Below, in pieces: positions 15,614-22,311 of a stretch of 22,311 nt of DNA; the first letter of the stretch is position 1, and every line of letters begins with the position of its first letter. Made by a program: the position numbers and the translations under genes. The DNA is from GCA-002731945 sp036344135 (GTDB lineage: Bacteria > Pseudomonadota > Alphaproteobacteria > MED-G09): the NCBI GenBank assembly GCA_036344135.1, contig JAYYUG010000108.1, forward strand, positions 1-22,311. Reading direction: 5' to 3'. The notes below the pieces were generated by a model. The model was not told the DNA's origin. It ran no database searches and saw nothing but the letters and a program-made list of their open reading frames with translations.

Positions 15614-16468
15614 TTATTTTCCAGAAAATTTAGGAGCCCTTTTTTCAACAAAATGGGCTACTCCCTCTTTAAAATCCTCAGAACTAAAACTTTTTTGCAT
15701 TTCTTCATCGCCAATTTCTGCAGCGTTATTTAGATCCTGGAAAAAAGCTTTATAAACTTGTGCCTTCATTACTGATATGGAACGCGGCGACGAAGTTTCT
15801 GAAAGCATTTTTACGTAATCCATTGTAGATTCAATAAAATTTTCTGCAGAGAAGCATTTGTTTATTAACCCTATTTTTTCAGCCTCCTCGGCGAGGAAGA
15901 CTCTACCAGTGAATAATACGTCCATTGCATGAGCATGACCCACTAATCGCGGTAATATCCAACTTATTCCGTGTTCCGCTATAAGGCCGCGTTTAGCAAA
16001 AGCAGTCGTAAACTTCGAACCTGCTGCAGCAAACCTTAGATCACAAAATAATGTCATTACGAGGCCTATTCCGGCACAAGGACCGTTTATAGCAGCTATT
16101 ATTGGTTTTCTACAAAGAGCTAGAAAGCCAAAGCGGGTTTTATAATGCTCGGCAATAGATGGGCCAAGATTCTCAGATGGCAGTTGATCTTCTTGCTTGC
16201 TTTTTGGAGTTATAGTACTACCGGAATTTGTTTTTTTTAGGTTATCCATATCCGCTCCTGCACAAAAACCTCTACCTGCGCCCGTTATAACTATGGCGTT
16301 TACATCTTGTTTTTGTGAGGCCCTATTTATACCTTCCCTCAGACCCATATAAATACTTTCGGTGTAAGCGTTAAGTCTTTCTGGTCTATTGAGTGTAAGC
16401 GTTACTATATTATCTTTCTCCATATACAATATCTCATTATTTTCTGGTGTAATAGGTTCCCCTTGCAT
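15614..16468 (-). CDS. enoyl-CoA hydratase/isomerase (crotonase) family protein
   Basis: This is a 284-residue member of the crotonase superfamily, enzymes that act on acyl-CoA thioesters. The oxyanion-hole motifs are present as GFCAGADM (about 68-74) and NGPCAGIG (about 128-135). The two catalytic glutamates of true enoyl-CoA hydratase are absent: by ungapped alignment with the rat enzyme they become Val137 and Phe157. A different acid, Glu165 in GLIAEHGISW, lies where the dienoyl-CoA isomerase aspartate is found, so an isomerase or another reaction is more likely than hydration. The start is the ATG at 16468, which has a perfect GGAGG site; the longer frame from a TTG at 16513 has none. It leads a three-gene unit with a DUF3108 protein and an oxygenase. 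Confidence 0.9.
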   Translation of the reverse strand: MQGEPITPENNEILYMEKDNIVTLTLNRPERLNAYTESIYMGLREGINRASQKQDVNAIVITGAGRGFCAGADMDNLKKTNSGSTITPKSKQEDQLPSENLGPSIAEHYKTRFGFLALCRKPIIAAINGPCAGIGLVMTLFCDLRFAAAGSKFTTAFAKRGLIAEHGISWILPRLVGHAHAMDVLFTGRVFLAEEAEKIGLINKCFSAENFIESTMDYVKMLSETSSPRSISVMKAQVYKAFFQDLNNAAEIGDEEMQKSFSSEDFKEGVAHFVEKRAPKFSGK

Positions 16469-16470
16469 AT

Positions 16471-16480
16471 GTTCCTCCAA
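16471..16480 (-). promoter_or_regulatory. Shine-Dalgarno site fixing the crotonase start
   Basis: On the minus strand the sequence reads TTGGAGGAAC, five bases from the ATG at 16468. This strong GGAGG decides for the ATG start over a TTG 45 bases further upstream, which has no ribosome site. Confidence 0.8.
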
Positions 16481-16546
16481 ATTTTGATATTCTACTCTAG
16501 CTTGTTTTTTCAATGAGGGCTATGGTTTCCAAAGGATTAAAAAACA

Positions 16547-17188
16547 ATGAAATATAAAGCAATAATTTGGGATTTTGGCGGAGTAATTACCTCTAGCCCT
16601 TTTGAATCATTTAATATTTTTGAAAAACAAAACAATTTACCCAAGGATTTAATTAGAACTGTGAATTCCGAGAATTCCGATTCTAATGCCTGGGCAAAAT
16701 TTGAAAGCAATCAAATAAGTGTAGATGAGTTTGATGAACTTTTTTTAAAAGAGGTCCAAAAAAAAGGATACAACGTAAAAGGCAAGGAAGTGGTAAAATT
16801 GCTCTCTGGATCTGTAAGATCAAATATGGTTGAGTTTCTAAAAGAGTTAAAAGGAAAGTATAAATTAGGATGCATTACCAACAATATAAAGCCTTTAGAA
16901 AAAGATCTTGAAGAAAATTCGAACAATAATGAATCAAAGAACGCTATGCTTTTGTTTGATCACATAATTGAATCCTCCAAGGTTGGTATAAGAAAACCAA
17001 ATCCTGAAATTTATAAAATGTCTTATCGAGCCTTAAAAGTTAATCCAGAGGAGTGTATATATCTTGATGATTTAGGAATAAATTTAAAACCTGCTAGGTC
17101 ACTTGGAATGACTACTATTAAGGTCATTGATCCCGATGAAACTATCAGGACGGTAAGGGAGCTTTTAGAATTAGATAATGTTAATTAA
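16547..17188 (+). CDS. HAD-superfamily hydrolase-like protein (subfamily IA)
   Basis: This 213-residue protein has the haloacid dehalogenase fold. Motif I is IIWDFGGVIT, with nucleophile Asp9; the usual second Asp two residues later is Gly11. Motif II is the Thr of GCITNN, motif III the Lys in SKVGIRKPNPEIY, and motif IV the acids in IYLDDLGIN. The wording around motif I (WDFGGVITSSPF) resembles the HAD domains joined to acyl-CoA dehydrogenases (ACAD10) and to soluble epoxide hydrolase. The loss of the second Asp makes ordinary phosphatase activity uncertain, although some active HADs share it. An AAAGGA ribosome site precedes the ATG. regB starts 18 bp after its stop, so it is probably the first gene of the regBA transcript. 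Confidence 0.87.
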   Translation: MKYKAIIWDFGGVITSSPFESFNIFEKQNNLPKDLIRTVNSENSDSNAWAKFESNQISVDEFDELFLKEVQKKGYNVKGKEVVKLLSGSVRSNMVEFLKELKGKYKLGCITNNIKPLEKDLEENSNNNESKNAMLLFDHIIESSKVGIRKPNPEIYKMSYRALKVNPEECIYLDDLGINLKPARSLGMTTIKVIDPDETIRTVRELLELDNVN

Positions 17189-17206
17189 TATTTCTTTAAT
17201 TGAGGA

Positions 17207-18508
17207 ATGACTAGCGAAAGAAAATATTCTCCGAATTTAGAATTAGGAGTTAGGGTCCGGACAATTGTTTATTTGCGTTGGATAGCTGTTTTTGGACAAA
17301 TTTTAACCTGTTCAGTGGTAGGTGGAATTCTAAACTTCAACCTTCCTTGGTTTGAAGTTTATTTAACAATTTTTGCGTTAGCGGCATCAAATATACTTTT
17401 ATATCCTAGGTATCCCTGGCACCATAGATTAAGTGAGACCGCAACAACGATTGTAATATGTGCTGATATTTTTCAGCTAGCTTTGCTCGTTTATTTTACC
17501 GGTGGACTTTCAAATCCTTTCGTTATGCTATTTATAGTTCCAATAGCTATTTCTATTTCTAATCTTCCATTAAGATCTACATCAATCTTAATTGTCTTCA
17601 CTCTAGCATTAATATCTGTGTTGGGTTTTTTTCATTATCCTCTTATACAAGAAGACATGACTTACCTGGTAAATCCACCAATATTGATCATAGGAATTTG
17701 GATTTCTTTACTGGTAACAATATTATTTCTTTCAGTATATATGGGTAGTTTAACAAGAGAATCGCGTGAAGTTGCTGGAGCCCTAAATGTTACAGAAGAA
17801 CTTCTTTCAAACGAACAAAACCTTTCATCTTTAGACGGATTAGCCGCTGCAGCGGCACATCAGTTAGGAACCCCCTTAGGTACCATCAATTTAATTGCAA
17901 GTGAATTGATGAAAAACGAAAAGATTAGTAAAGAGGGAAAAGAAGATTTGGAAGTTCTTTCGCAAGAGATTAATAAATGTAAAAATATATTAAGTTCTCT
18001 TGGAGAAAAATCTTCTTTAGATGATGATATTGTTAATAAAATAGAACTGCATGCTCTATTAGAAGAGTTAAGTGAGTTAATTAAGGTTAAGGGGATAAAT
18101 TCGAAGATAGTATTTAGTAATGAAAATGACAACTTACGCTTTCATCTAATAGAAAGACGATCGGAGCTGCTCCTCGGTCTTTCTAATATTATCGAAAACG
18201 CAGCGGAATTTGCAAAAAATCTAGTTCTTTTAAGCGTTGATGAAAAAGAAGGCCAAATTCACTTAAAGATTGAAGATGACGGTGAAGGTTTTCCCAACGA
18301 TATCATGAATAGGCTAGGAGATCCTTATATTTCATCACGCTCCATTGATAGTTCGAAAGAAAAGGGTCTAGGTCTTGGGTTTTTTATTTCTAAGACCCTT
18401 TTTGAAAGATTGGGTATAAGAGTTGATATTTATAATAAAGCAAAACCAGGAAATGGAGCTGTAGTGTCTTTGCTAATTCCTAAAAAAGAGTGGAGCAAAA
18501 AAACATAA
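17207..18508 (+). CDS. regB: RegB/PrrB/ActS-type redox sensor histidine kinase
   Basis: This is a 433-residue membrane kinase that senses the redox state of the respiratory chain. The N-terminal third (about 18-185) contains roughly six hydrophobic helices and the quinone-sensing loop GGLSNPF at 99-105. The H-box AAAHQLGTPLGTI carries His218. The redox-active cysteine is kept as Cys258 in INKCKNIL, exactly 40 residues after the histidine, as in Rhodobacter RegB (His225, Cys265). The ATPase domain has NIIENAAEFA, DDGEGFP and GLGLGFFIS. In Alphaproteobacteria the RegB/RegA pair controls respiration, carbon and nitrogen fixation and photosynthesis when present. The regA gene follows after 22 bp; the senC gene that often accompanies the pair is not here. 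Confidence 0.95.
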   Translation: MTSERKYSPNLELGVRVRTIVYLRWIAVFGQILTCSVVGGILNFNLPWFEVYLTIFALAASNILLYPRYPWHHRLSETATTIVICADIFQLALLVYFTGGLSNPFVMLFIVPIAISISNLPLRSTSILIVFTLALISVLGFFHYPLIQEDMTYLVNPPILIIGIWISLLVTILFLSVYMGSLTRESREVAGALNVTEELLSNEQNLSSLDGLAAAAAHQLGTPLGTINLIASELMKNEKISKEGKEDLEVLSQEINKCKNILSSLGEKSSLDDDIVNKIELHALLEELSELIKVKGINSKIVFSNENDNLRFHLIERRSELLLGLSNIIENAAEFAKNLVLLSVDEKEGQIHLKIEDDGEGFPNDIMNRLGDPYISSRSIDSSKEKGLGLGFFISKTLFERLGIRVDIYNKAKPGNGAVVSLLIPKKEWSKKT

Positions 18509-18530
18509 AAATATTTTATGATAAGTCGTA

Positions 18531-19070
18531 ATGAATAAATCATATAAGGATAAAAAAATACTAATAGTTGATGATGATACCGTATGGCTTAATCAACTCT
18601 CCAGGGCAATGTCTAGACGAGGACTAGATGTTCATGAAGCTAAATCGGTCACAGAGGCCTTTGATATTCTTTCACGAGAGAGCTTTGATTTTGGAGTGAT
18701 CGATCTTCGTCTTGATGATGGCGATGGATTAGAAATTGTTCTTGAGCTTAGAAAAGTAAACCCAAATTCGAGATCTATTATACTTACAGGCTTTGGAAAT
18801 ATTGCTAACGCAGTTTCTGCAATAAAAATTGGAGCAATAGATTATCTTTCAAAGCCTGCTACAATTGAGGATATTTTATCATCTTTGTTTACCTATGGAG
18901 ACGAGAAAATACCTCCACCAGATGAGCCTATGAGCGCAAATAGAGTTCGATGGGAGCACATATTAAGGGTATATGAATTATGTAACAAAAATGTTTCAGA
19001 AACTGCTCGTCGTTTAAAAATGCACAGAAGAACTCTTCAAAGAATTCTAGCTAAAAGGGCCCCAAAATAA
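18531..19070 (+). CDS. regA: RegA/PrrA/ActR-type response regulator
   Basis: This is a 179-residue DNA-binding response regulator, normal in length for RegA. The receiver has the acidic pocket Asp14-Asp16, phospho-acceptor Asp58 in GVIDLRLDDGDG, Thr86 and Lys108 (YLSKPA). A proline-rich linker (IPPPDEP) leads to a Fis-type helix-turn-helix at about 155-173. The block RVRWEHILRVYELCNKNVSE and the end RRTLQRILAKRAPK are nearly invariant in RegA of Alphaproteobacteria, so the call is secure. It is expected to bind DNA upstream of respiratory and redox-balancing genes after phosphorylation by RegB. Its stop lies four bases from the end of the convergent CinA-family gene. Confidence 0.97.
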   Translation: MNKSYKDKKILIVDDDTVWLNQLSRAMSRRGLDVHEAKSVTEAFDILSRESFDFGVIDLRLDDGDGLEIVLELRKVNPNSRSIILTGFGNIANAVSAIKIGAIDYLSKPATIEDILSSLFTYGDEKIPPPDEPMSANRVRWEHILRVYELCNKNVSETARRLKMHRRTLQRILAKRAPK

Positions 19071-19074
19071 TAAT

Positions 19075-19557
19075 TTAAAAATTTTTTATAAATAAATCTA
19101 AAGCAGCTAAAGCAAACGCCTCCATATTTTCTCTCCTGTTATCTGAGTTAGTGAGTACGTGAGTAGATATTTCTCTTTCTCCACAAACCGCTAAACAAGA
19201 ATAACCAGGCGGATCTCCGTAACCATTACCTGTAGGGCCTGCTGCACCTGTTTCTCCAATACCCCAATTCGACCCATAAATCTGACAAACTTTCTCAGCC
19301 ATCAAAAGAGCAAAAGCCTCACTGCTTGATCTAATTTTTTTTTCTTTAAGATCACGAATACTCATTCCTGATAACACTCGGATTGATGCGGCAGTATAAA
19401 TAACTTGACCCCCTAAATAATATTTTGAGGCTCCTGGTAAGGCTAATAATGCTGAGGATATTAAACCACCAGAAGAAGATTCGGCCACAGAAATTGTTTG
19501 ATTATTTTCTATTAGAATTTCTGATGTTTTTTTAGCTAAATTTTCAAGTTTATCCAT
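19075..19557 (-). CDS. CinA C-terminal domain protein (PncC-like)
   Basis: This is a 160-residue stand-alone CinA-C domain. The family member PncC hydrolyses nicotinamide mononucleotide to nicotinate mononucleotide in the NAD salvage cycle. The nucleophile region SVAESSSGGLISSALLALPG is present, as is the ETGAAGPTGN glycine-rich motif. The usual YSxxAKxxLLGV segment reads YTAASIRVLSGM, so the family's catalytic Lys position is Ile59, with Arg60 next to it. This variant form appears to be a subfamily of its own, and amidase activity should not be assumed. The start codon overlaps the end of the upstream DinB-fold gene by 8 bp, making it the last gene of the cysteine synthase operon. Confidence 0.85.
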   Translation of the reverse strand: MDKLENLAKKTSEILIENNQTISVAESSSGGLISSALLALPGASKYYLGGQVIYTAASIRVLSGMSIRDLKEKKIRSSSEAFALLMAEKVCQIYGSNWGIGETGAAGPTGNGYGDPPGYSCLAVCGEREISTHVLTNSDNRRENMEAFALAALDLFIKNF

Positions 19558-20353
19558 TATGAGTAAATCTAACCCCTTTCAATGGAGGGTCCTCAGGAGG
19601 CCCTGCAAAACATTGAGCTATAGACATCCAAAGTTGTGCTACTTCTCCTTCAACTAAAAGATTTGTGTCATCAATATTCCTAACCTGAGTGACGACCTGG
19701 CAAAAATCGGTAGCATCTCCAAGAATTTTATTTTCTTTGTTTTCTGGGTTCCACTCCCATATTTCACCCGACGGGGATTTTAGGGTTACATTTGGAACTT
19801 CTGCTGGCACATCTAGGGATCTGTTAATAAAAGTCCAACCGAAGGTATTTATCCCTATAATTACAACATTCTTTATTCTGTCAGTGTTTACTCTTTTAAC
19901 ACCAATCATGTCATAAACTTCTTGTCCATGAGACCAAGTTTCCATCAAACGTGCGGTAATACTTGATATTACACTCATGTCCGGACCAGCCCATTTTACT
20001 CTTTTTTTTGGATCTGAACTTTTAAAATTTTCTGTCATTTCTTCATAAAATTCTTTCCAAAGATATAATAAATCCTTACCTGTTTTATTATTGGACAATT
20101 CTTTTTCGTATTGTCTGGCATTGTAGCCTTTATTTACCGCATTAAAGAAATCTTCCAAAAATTGTACGATTTTTTTGTCACTCACTAGAGACATATCAGC
20201 TGCGACATTCCACACATGAAGATGATGTAAGACGTTATCAATAGTCCAACCCTTAAATTGAGTCTTTTTTTGAAAGATTTTCTCTTCTTGATCCTTAAGG
20301 AGGTTAAAAAGAGCATCGCTTTCTTCTTTAAAATCTATTGCTTGTTGTAACAT
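19550..20353 (-). CDS. TIGR03084-family DinB-fold metal-binding protein
   Basis: This 267-residue protein resembles the TIGR03084 group of the DinB/mycothiol-dependent maleylpyruvate isomerase superfamily. The N-terminal four-helix bundle shows FKGWTIDNVLHHLHVW and WAGPDMSVISSITARLMETW. The metal site is probably a histidine of HHLH (43-46) with Glu138 and His142 in METWSHGQE, the E-x3-H pattern of the superfamily. The C-terminal half contains LKSPSGEIWEWNP, DFCQVVTQVRN and AQCFAGPPED, all typical of this group. The reaction is unknown; relatives bind a divalent metal and a thiol cofactor. The start is the ATG at 20353, which has AGGTGA upstream. A longer frame from 20398 would overlap the small membrane-protein gene and lacks a ribosome site. 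Confidence 0.85.
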   Translation of the reverse strand: MLQQAIDFKEESDALFNLLKDQEEKIFQKKTQFKGWTIDNVLHHLHVWNVAADMSLVSDKKIVQFLEDFFNAVNKGYNARQYEKELSNNKTGKDLLYLWKEFYEEMTENFKSSDPKKRVKWAGPDMSVISSITARLMETWSHGQEVYDMIGVKRVNTDRIKNVVIIGINTFGWTFINRSLDVPAEVPNVTLKSPSGEIWEWNPENKENKILGDATDFCQVVTQVRNIDDTNLLVEGEVAQLWMSIAQCFAGPPEDPPLKGVRFTHNG

Positions 20354-20357
20354 TTTA

Positions 20358-20363
20358 TCACCT
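20358..20363 (-). promoter_or_regulatory. Shine-Dalgarno site fixing the DinB-fold gene start
   Basis: AGGTGA lies four bases before the ATG at 20353 and overlaps the TAG stop (20362-20364) of the preceding small ORF. This supports the shorter start and suggests translational coupling of the two genes. Confidence 0.7.
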
Positions 20364-20490
20364 AATGAATGAAATAATAGTAAATCAAAGGAACCCATAT
20401 TAGTGAAGTAGTTATTACCCCTTTAATAGCTTGATAGAAAATCCAAAGCCAAAAATAGCGCTTACAAAAATTTTTTATTTTTTCAAACAT
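20362..20490 (-). CDS. small membrane protein of 42 residues, no assigned family
   Basis: An ATG at 20490 opens a 42-codon frame starting MFEKIKNFCKRYFWLWIFYQ and ending VPLIYYYFIH. It has a basic N-terminus followed by aromatic, hydrophobic stretches at about 12-22 and 25-41, so it is predicted to sit in the inner membrane with the N-terminus inside. The start overlaps the last 8 bases of the cysteine synthase gene, and its stop overlaps the ribosome site of the next gene. It therefore fills the gap exactly as an operon member would. The ribosome site for its own start is weak, which suggests coupled translation. It is too short for usual gene callers. I do not recognise a named family; the function is unknown. 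Confidence 0.6.
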   Translation of the reverse strand: MFEKIKNFCKRYFWLWIFYQAIKGVITTSLIWVPLIYYYFIH

Positions 20491-21490
20491 TTTTTAACCA
20501 CTTCGGTATAGGAAGATTGTTTGTTTTGAGGAAATCGTAATTAAACATTTTAGCTTTATATCTGTCTGCAAGATCGCACAAAATTGTTATGATAATCTTT
20601 CCTTTACCAATATCCCTTGCAAGTTTCATAGCTCCACAAATGTTTATACCTGAGGATAGGCCTAAGAATAATCCTTCTTTTTCTATCAGATTATATAAAA
20701 TGTTAAGGGCTGCAGCATCTTCTATTAAATAGGGATAGTCTATTATTGAGCCTTCAACATTTTTAGTAATTCTTCCTTGTCCGATTCCTTCAGTAATTGA
20801 ATCTCCTTCAGCTTTTAATTCTCCATTCTTGAAATAATTGTACATTGATGCACCATGTGGATCGGCTAAACCAATTTGAATACTTTTTTTCTTTGATTTA
20901 AGAAAGGTACTAATGCCTGATAATGTTCCTCCGGTTCCTATAGCACATATAAAACCATCAACCTTGCCATCAGTTTGTTCCCAAATTTCTGGTCCTGTAG
21001 ATTCGATATGAGCATTTTTATTAGCTGTGTTATCGAATTGATTAGCCCAAAAAGCACCATTTTCAAGTTTCTTATCCAATTCTTCAGCCAAGCGACCAGA
21101 ATATTTTATGTAATTATTTTCATCAGAATAAGGAACTGCAGGGACTTCAATAAGTTCTGCTCCAGTAAACTTGATAGCATCTTTCTTCTCTTGGGTTTGA
21201 GTTTCAGGAATAACGATAACGGTTTTGTATCCCAATGAATTGCCGATTATGGATAATCCTATACCCGTGTTACCGGCTGTTCCTTCTACAATAGTTCCTC
21301 CTTTTTTTAATAACCCCTTTTTTTCTGCATCTCGAATTATGTAAAGAGCCGCTCTATCTTTCACGGATTGACCAGGATTAAGAAACTCGGCTTTTCCATA
21401 AATTTCACAACCTGTTTCTTGAGAAGGTCCTATTAATTTTATCAAAGGAGTATTGCCAATCGCTTCTATTATATTGTTGAAAGCATTCAT
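20483..21490 (-). CDS. cysK: cysteine synthase-like PLP enzyme (CysK family)
   Basis: This is a PLP-dependent beta-replacement enzyme of 335 residues that in its family makes cysteine from O-acetylserine and sulfide. The start IGNTPLIKL, the PLP lysine Lys44 in NPGQSVKDRAA, the substrate loop EGTAGNTGIG (about 69-78) and the phosphate-binding GTGGTLSG are clear. The substrate loop has TAGNTG where enteric CysK has TSGNTG. Together with the PAVPYSDENNY and NQFDNTANKNAHIE stretches, this matches the longer subgroup also found in fungi. Donor specificity (O-acetyl versus another activated serine) is not settled by sequence. The gene starts 9 bp after the acyl-CoA dehydrogenase stop and overlaps the small membrane-protein gene. 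Confidence 0.9.
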   Translation of the reverse strand: MNAFNNIIEAIGNTPLIKLIGPSQETGCEIYGKAEFLNPGQSVKDRAALYIIRDAEKKGLLKKGGTIVEGTAGNTGIGLSIIGNSLGYKTVIVIPETQTQEKKDAIKFTGAELIEVPAVPYSDENNYIKYSGRLAEELDKKLENGAFWANQFDNTANKNAHIESTGPEIWEQTDGKVDGFICAIGTGGTLSGISTFLKSKKKSIQIGLADPHGASMYNYFKNGELKAEGDSITEGIGQGRITKNVEGSIIDYPYLIEDAAALNILYNLIEKEGLFLGLSSGINICGAMKLARDIGKGKIIITILCDLADRYKAKMFNYDFLKTNNLPIPKWLKNV

Positions 21491-21499
21491 AAGATTTCT

Positions 21500-22311
21500 T
21501 TACTCAAATTCCCTTATTATTTTTCGAGCTATATTTCTTTGTTGGATCTGTGAAGTTCCCTCATAAAGTCTGAATAATCTTGTATCTCGGAAAAGACGAG
21601 TAATAGGATTATCTTCAAGATATCCTGCTCCCCCCATTATTTGTAAAGACCTATCAGCTACACGAGAGACCATTTCAGAGGAAAAATATTTTGCTGCAGC
21701 AATTTCTGTTTCCGGGATTGAACCTGTGTCAAATTTTCTCGCAGCTTCAAGTGTCATGGCTTTTGATGCTAACATTTCGGAATAACTATCAGCAATCATA
21801 TTTTGAATAACAGGCATTTCCGCGATTGGCGTTTCGAATTGAATTCGTGAATTAGAAAATTTAACTGATTCTTCAATCAGTCTTATTGCTTGTCCAACAC
21901 AAGTAGCTGCCACATGAAGCCTTGCGTGATTAATACCTCTTAAGGCCGGTTTAAGACCTCCCCCTTCTTTCCCTCCTAGAAGACTATCTTCGTTAACTTT
22001 ACAATTATTAAAATAGACCTCTGGAGAAGCGGACCCTTTATGACCTAACATTTCCGGAACCTTGCCTACTTCAACTCCCTCACTTTTTGCGTCGACAAGA
22101 AAAGAAGAAATACCTTTACTTCCTTTTGCTTTGGGATCTGTTCTTGCCATAACTAAAAAAAGATCTGCATTCGGTGCATTGGTTATATATTTTTTTGTTC
22201 CATTCAATATGTAAGAATCATTTTTTTTAACTGCGATCGTCTTTATAGATGTAGCGTCGCTTCCAGCTTCTGGTTCTGTTAATGCAAAAGAACCTATAAT
22301 TTTACCTTCGG
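21500..22311 (-). CDS. acyl-CoA dehydrogenase, C-terminal part (5' end outside window)
   Basis: The frame stays open to the window edge, so the TTG at 22207 is internal. The residues before it (GSFALTEPEAGSDATSIKT) are the first acyl-CoA dehydrogenase signature. Further on are LNGTKKYITNA, the FAD-binding region ARLHVAATCVGQA, and QIMGGAGYLEDNPITRLFRDTR, the second signature. The catalytic base is probably the Glu in LYEGTSQIQ, the position used by short- and medium-chain enzymes. The enzyme introduces a trans-2 double bond into an acyl-CoA, passing electrons via FAD to ETF. Chain length is not readable from the fragment. The cysteine synthase gene follows after 9 bp. Confidence 0.95.
   Translation of the reverse strand, partial: EGKIIGSFALTEPEAGSDATSIKTIAVKKNDSYILNGTKKYITNAPNADLFLVMARTDPKAKGSKGISSFLVDAKSEGVEVGKVPEMLGHKGSASPEVYFNNCKVNEDSLLGGKEGGGLKPALRGINHARLHVAATCVGQAIRLIEESVKFSNSRIQFETPIAEMPVIQNMIADSYSEMLASKAMTLEAARKFDTGSIPETEIAAAKYFSSEMVSRVADRSLQIMGGAGYLEDNPITRLFRDTRLFRLYEGTSQIQQRNIARKIIREFE

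Noticed and set aside
16469..16513. Longer N-terminus for the crotonase-fold protein from a TTG at 16513
   Set aside because: No Shine-Dalgarno precedes the TTG, whereas the ATG at 16468 has a perfect GGAGG at the right distance; the extra residues do not look like the family.
19071..19100. AT-rich run between regA and the CinA-like gene as a terminator
   Set aside because: The A and T runs could pair only without a loop and contain no GC stem; it also extends into the coding end of the convergent gene.
20354..20398. Longer N-terminus (15 extra residues) for the DinB-fold protein from an ATG at 20398
   Set aside because: It overlaps the small membrane-protein frame, lacks a ribosome site and adds residues outside the family; the ATG at 20353 has AGGTGA.
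1..22311. A defence island, biosynthetic cluster, prophage or mobile element as the hidden system
   Set aside because: All sizeable frames are accounted for by housekeeping, regulatory, transport or acyl-CoA-type families; no nuclease, toxin, integrase, transposase or direct-repeat array is visible.

Overview
The window looks like a fragment of a low-GC alphaproteobacterial chromosome, probably from a marine or other free-living lineage. Two gene sets support this. The first is the block chvI-chvG-EIIA(Man)-ptsH-ahcY with pckA divergent from it, a layout typical of Alphaproteobacteria. The second is a clear RegB/RegA redox two-component pair, with the ubiquinone loop, the redox cysteine and the near-invariant RegA C-terminus. 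Genes are tightly packed and AT-rich, with several overlaps and some TTG starts. I see no rRNA, tRNA, CRISPR array, insertion sequence or phage gene. No gene-free stretch exceeds 300 bp; the longest is 188 bp, at 13678-13865.

Layout. 1-836 (+): the end of an FAD-dependent ferredoxin reductase and its [2Fe-2S] ferredoxin. 848-5103 (-): chvI, chvG, an EIIA(Man)-type PTS protein, HPr and ahcY, apparently one operon. 5236-6846 (+): pckA, divergent from chvI. 6850-9651 (-): polA. 9734-10681 (+): an ABC ATPase without an adjacent permease, closed by a bidirectional terminator. 10735-13677 (-): a large TonB-dependent receptor that is visibly more GC-rich than its neighbours and has a palindrome in its leader. 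13866-16468 (-): a crotonase-fold enzyme, a DUF3108 periplasmic protein and a 2-oxoglutarate/Fe(II) oxygenase. 16547-19070 (+): a HAD-like protein, regB and regA. 19075-22311 (-): an acyl-CoA dehydrogenase (5' end outside the window), a cysteine synthase, a 42-residue membrane protein, a TIGR03084-type DinB-fold protein and a CinA-C domain protein, again packed like one operon.

How the genes fit together. The left half links nutrient status to envelope sensing and gluconeogenesis: ChvG/ChvI, regulatory PTS proteins and PEP carboxykinase. The most interesting point is that the expected HPr kinase gene (hprK) is absent from its usual place between chvG and the EIIA gene, and the serine of HPr that this kinase would phosphorylate is a glutamate. 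This is a coherent co-loss, possibly leaving HPr permanently in a phospho-mimicking state. The right half combines redox control (RegB/RegA) with acyl-CoA and thiol-related enzymes of uncertain substrate. I found no clearly new multi-gene system such as a defence island or biosynthetic cluster. The most novel items are the rewired HPr, the short membrane protein hidden between two annotated-size genes, and the crotonase lacking both usual glutamates.
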